Below, piece after piece: positions 62,094 through 64,000 of a DNA stretch of 64,000 bases. Source of the DNA: Trogon surrucura (Eukaryota; Chordata; Aves; Trogoniformes; Trogonidae); contig CM036617.1 of NCBI GenBank assembly GCA_020746105.1, positions 19,908,037 to 19,972,036 on the forward strand, written 5' to 3'. The notes below the pieces were generated by a model. That model was not told where the DNA came from. It did no database searches and saw only the letters and a list, made by a program, of their open reading frames with translations. Made by a program: the position numbers and the translations under genes. The first letter of the stretch is position 1, and every line of letters starts with the position of its first letter.

Positions 62094-64000
62094 TCACTGT
62101 CAAAACCTCCCAGTTAGATGGGTGGGACTCCCAAGTTCTCTTGGCACCTGGTGTTTTGGTGCATGCTCAGAGTCGTAGAGCCCACGAGCTCAGCATCTTC
62201 CTAAAACTCATTTCAGGCCAGACATGAAGCCCCTCACGCTGTCATTTCTACTTCAGTTTAAACCCCAGTTGACAGAGTTGCAACTTCGTAAGTTACAGAT
62301 GTGCAACTTTCTCAGGCATGTGAGAGCCTGAAAGTGAGACAAGTCTTGCCCCAGCTTCTAAACAAGACCCTTAAAATAGTCAAAGTTTTTCATGGAGATG
62401 TGAAAACAGTAAAGAATCTGGCTTGATGCAATGTTAGAGAAGGTCCATCAGAAAGCCCCATAAAGCCCATGGAAAGCCACTTGCCAATTTCAGTGACGTC
62501 TGGATCAGACTTTTATTGCATTACTTATAGCTCTGGAATCCACAGGTGTAAAAAAGCCCTGCACACAAATCCCTAAAAAAGGAAACAGAAAGAGAACACC
62601 CTGTGATTTCTCATTCCAATTACAAATTGTGAAGCTAAGGAAAACAGTCAAAATAAATACGTGTTTTCACAGCTGCTCATAATAGCTTAAAATATATGAA
62701 GCTTGATTTATAAGTTATTTTTCTACTTTAGAACTGCATCATAACTTCCGCCCCCGTATGCTGCTGCTCAGAGAGCCTGTTAAAATAATTTGCCAGGAAC
62801 GGGAATGCATTGCCATCTGCTAACAGCCAAATGAGACTGGAGCAAGCTTTATCCGCTTTTCAAAAAAGAATCTTGTCCTCATATTGCCATCAGTTTCTCC
62901 TCATCCTCTGTCTTAACATGACCTGTTTACAGTTTCTGAGTGAATTTTGAGGTCATGAATAATAGGAAGAGTAACAACTTAGGCAAGAATCACTGAAGTC
63001 AAAGAGAAAGAACACAAGTGGGCAACAAAGTCTGCCTCTTTGTAACTACATGATTTGTATTTACATTTTCTTATTTACAGTTTCAGTACATTTTCTAGCC
63101 TGCCAGTTGTCAATGTTGGAGGCCTCAGTGTTCCTCCTGCTTCCTTTCTGAAGTGATTCTGTAATCTAACAGTTCCCATTCCCACAAAGCATTTCTTCAT
63201 ATCATGTGAACATTCAGGATGACCCTTGTTATATATATCTCAGTTGTTTCTTACTTTCAGAGAAGTTTTGGCTTTTCCGGATTATATAGCTAACTCTCAG
63301 AGAAAGGAAAGCTGTAGCCCTTCCCTCTTTGTCAAAGTTAACAAGACACTGTGGCTCTGCAGGTACTTCTCCAGCATTTCTAAACAAGGTTCCAGGGTAG
63401 AGCTACGCTAGTAATGGGACTTGCCCTTTTTTCACCCACCCCAACTGTTTCACCCACCCATCACAACTGTTCTGAGTGCTTCTGATTTAATGGTTTTGGT
63501 TAGTCAGAAAATGCTGCTGCATAAAGAGAAGTCTCCAGCAAGATAGACAGCCCAAGGTCACAATCAGATTCTGTCAGGGAAAGATATTCCTGTACCTGTC
63601 AGCTAAATAAAGAAAACAGGAAAGATCTCCATGATGTCTTGGTGAAGAACAGAGAGAAGTGGGACCAAAGCCAGACTCTTGGGTACACAGTTGAGCCAAT
63701 GTATCTCCAAAACACCCACCCAAAGCAGCAAAGGTGCATCTCCTTGGGCCTGATATTAAACGCATCACCTTCTGCATCTTCCACAGACACGTAATTCTGA
63801 AGAATTTTAACCAAAGGCAGTATATCTTATAAGTAGATACCGCATTAGTACAATTATGTATGACAACTATTGTTCCTACTAACTGGAATTATGATATTGC
63901 ATTTTAATAAAGCCATGTGACAGGTATCCTCCACTTATCTTTCACTTACACCCACTTTCTTTCTGTAGTGCGGAGGCAGAAAATTTTCCCAAATTAGTTT
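62094..64000. other. Unrecognised non-coding stretch to the window end
   Basis: No gene or known repeat is recognised. Open frames are short and without domains. Confidence 0.45.

Noticed and set aside
1..64000. CRISPR arrays, operons, rRNA and tRNA genes
   Set aside because: No regularly spaced direct repeats, no clustered co-directional coding frames and no cloverleaf-like sequence with A/B boxes that I could find by eye. The sequence is vertebrate in character.

Overview
This is eukaryotic DNA, almost certainly a bird. It is AT-rich and intron/intergenic-like, with no long host reading frame, no bacterial-style operons and no tRNA or rRNA that I can see. It is littered with CR1 non-LTR retrotransposon copies, recognised by their reverse transcriptase and by the 3' end motif (ATTCTATG)n, and by solo LTRs of avian endogenous retroviruses. 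I cannot name the species or the host locus.

Layout. 1-2.9 kb: single-copy sequence with a weak promoter/first-exon-like arrangement (TATATAG at 231, GTAAGT donor at 345). 2.9-6.2 kb: an old CR1 fragment, a solo LTR (3531-4632) and a reversed CR1 fragment. 6.2-21.4 kb: mostly unrecognised sequence with six CR1 pieces. 21.4-22.6 kb: a second solo LTR of the same family. 22.6-39.8 kb: unrecognised sequence with short CR1 pieces, one larger CR1 piece (27.06-27.75 kb), a 28-bp perfect inverted repeat (31124-31270) and a solo LTR of a different family (37740 to about 38480). 39.8-40.9 kb: an old CR1 3' part. 45.2-49.2 kb: the largest element, a nearly complete CR1 on the minus strand with an open ORF1 and an ORF2 broken only by a 2-bp deletion and one nonsense codon. 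49.6-50.05 kb: a CR1 fragment of another subfamily on the plus strand. 54.3-56.6 kb: a second, 5'-truncated copy of the young CR1 subfamily, with one nonsense codon and an apparent 13-bp target-site duplication. 58-59 kb: two CR1 3' ends. 61.0-62.1 kb: a third solo LTR of the first family, inverted.

How the parts work together. The only proteins encoded are the CR1 products. ORF1p has a cysteine zinc motif, a coiled coil and an SGNH-esterase-like domain. ORF2p has an AP endonuclease and a reverse transcriptase. Together they drive target-primed reverse transcription. No copy here appears able to transpose by itself. The shorter CR1 pieces are 5'-truncated products of earlier insertions. The three LTRs of the first family each have TG...CA ends and matching or near-matching 5-bp flanks, so they are independent insertions reduced to solo LTRs by recombination.

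I found no convincing undescribed biological system. The most useful leads are the CR1 ORF1 that has lost the Asp/His pair expected in its esterase, the long target-site duplication on a CR1 copy, the 28-bp inverted repeat with a palindromic core, a tight hairpin at 19942-19964, and a repeated hairpin-forming unit near 53.3-53.7 kb.
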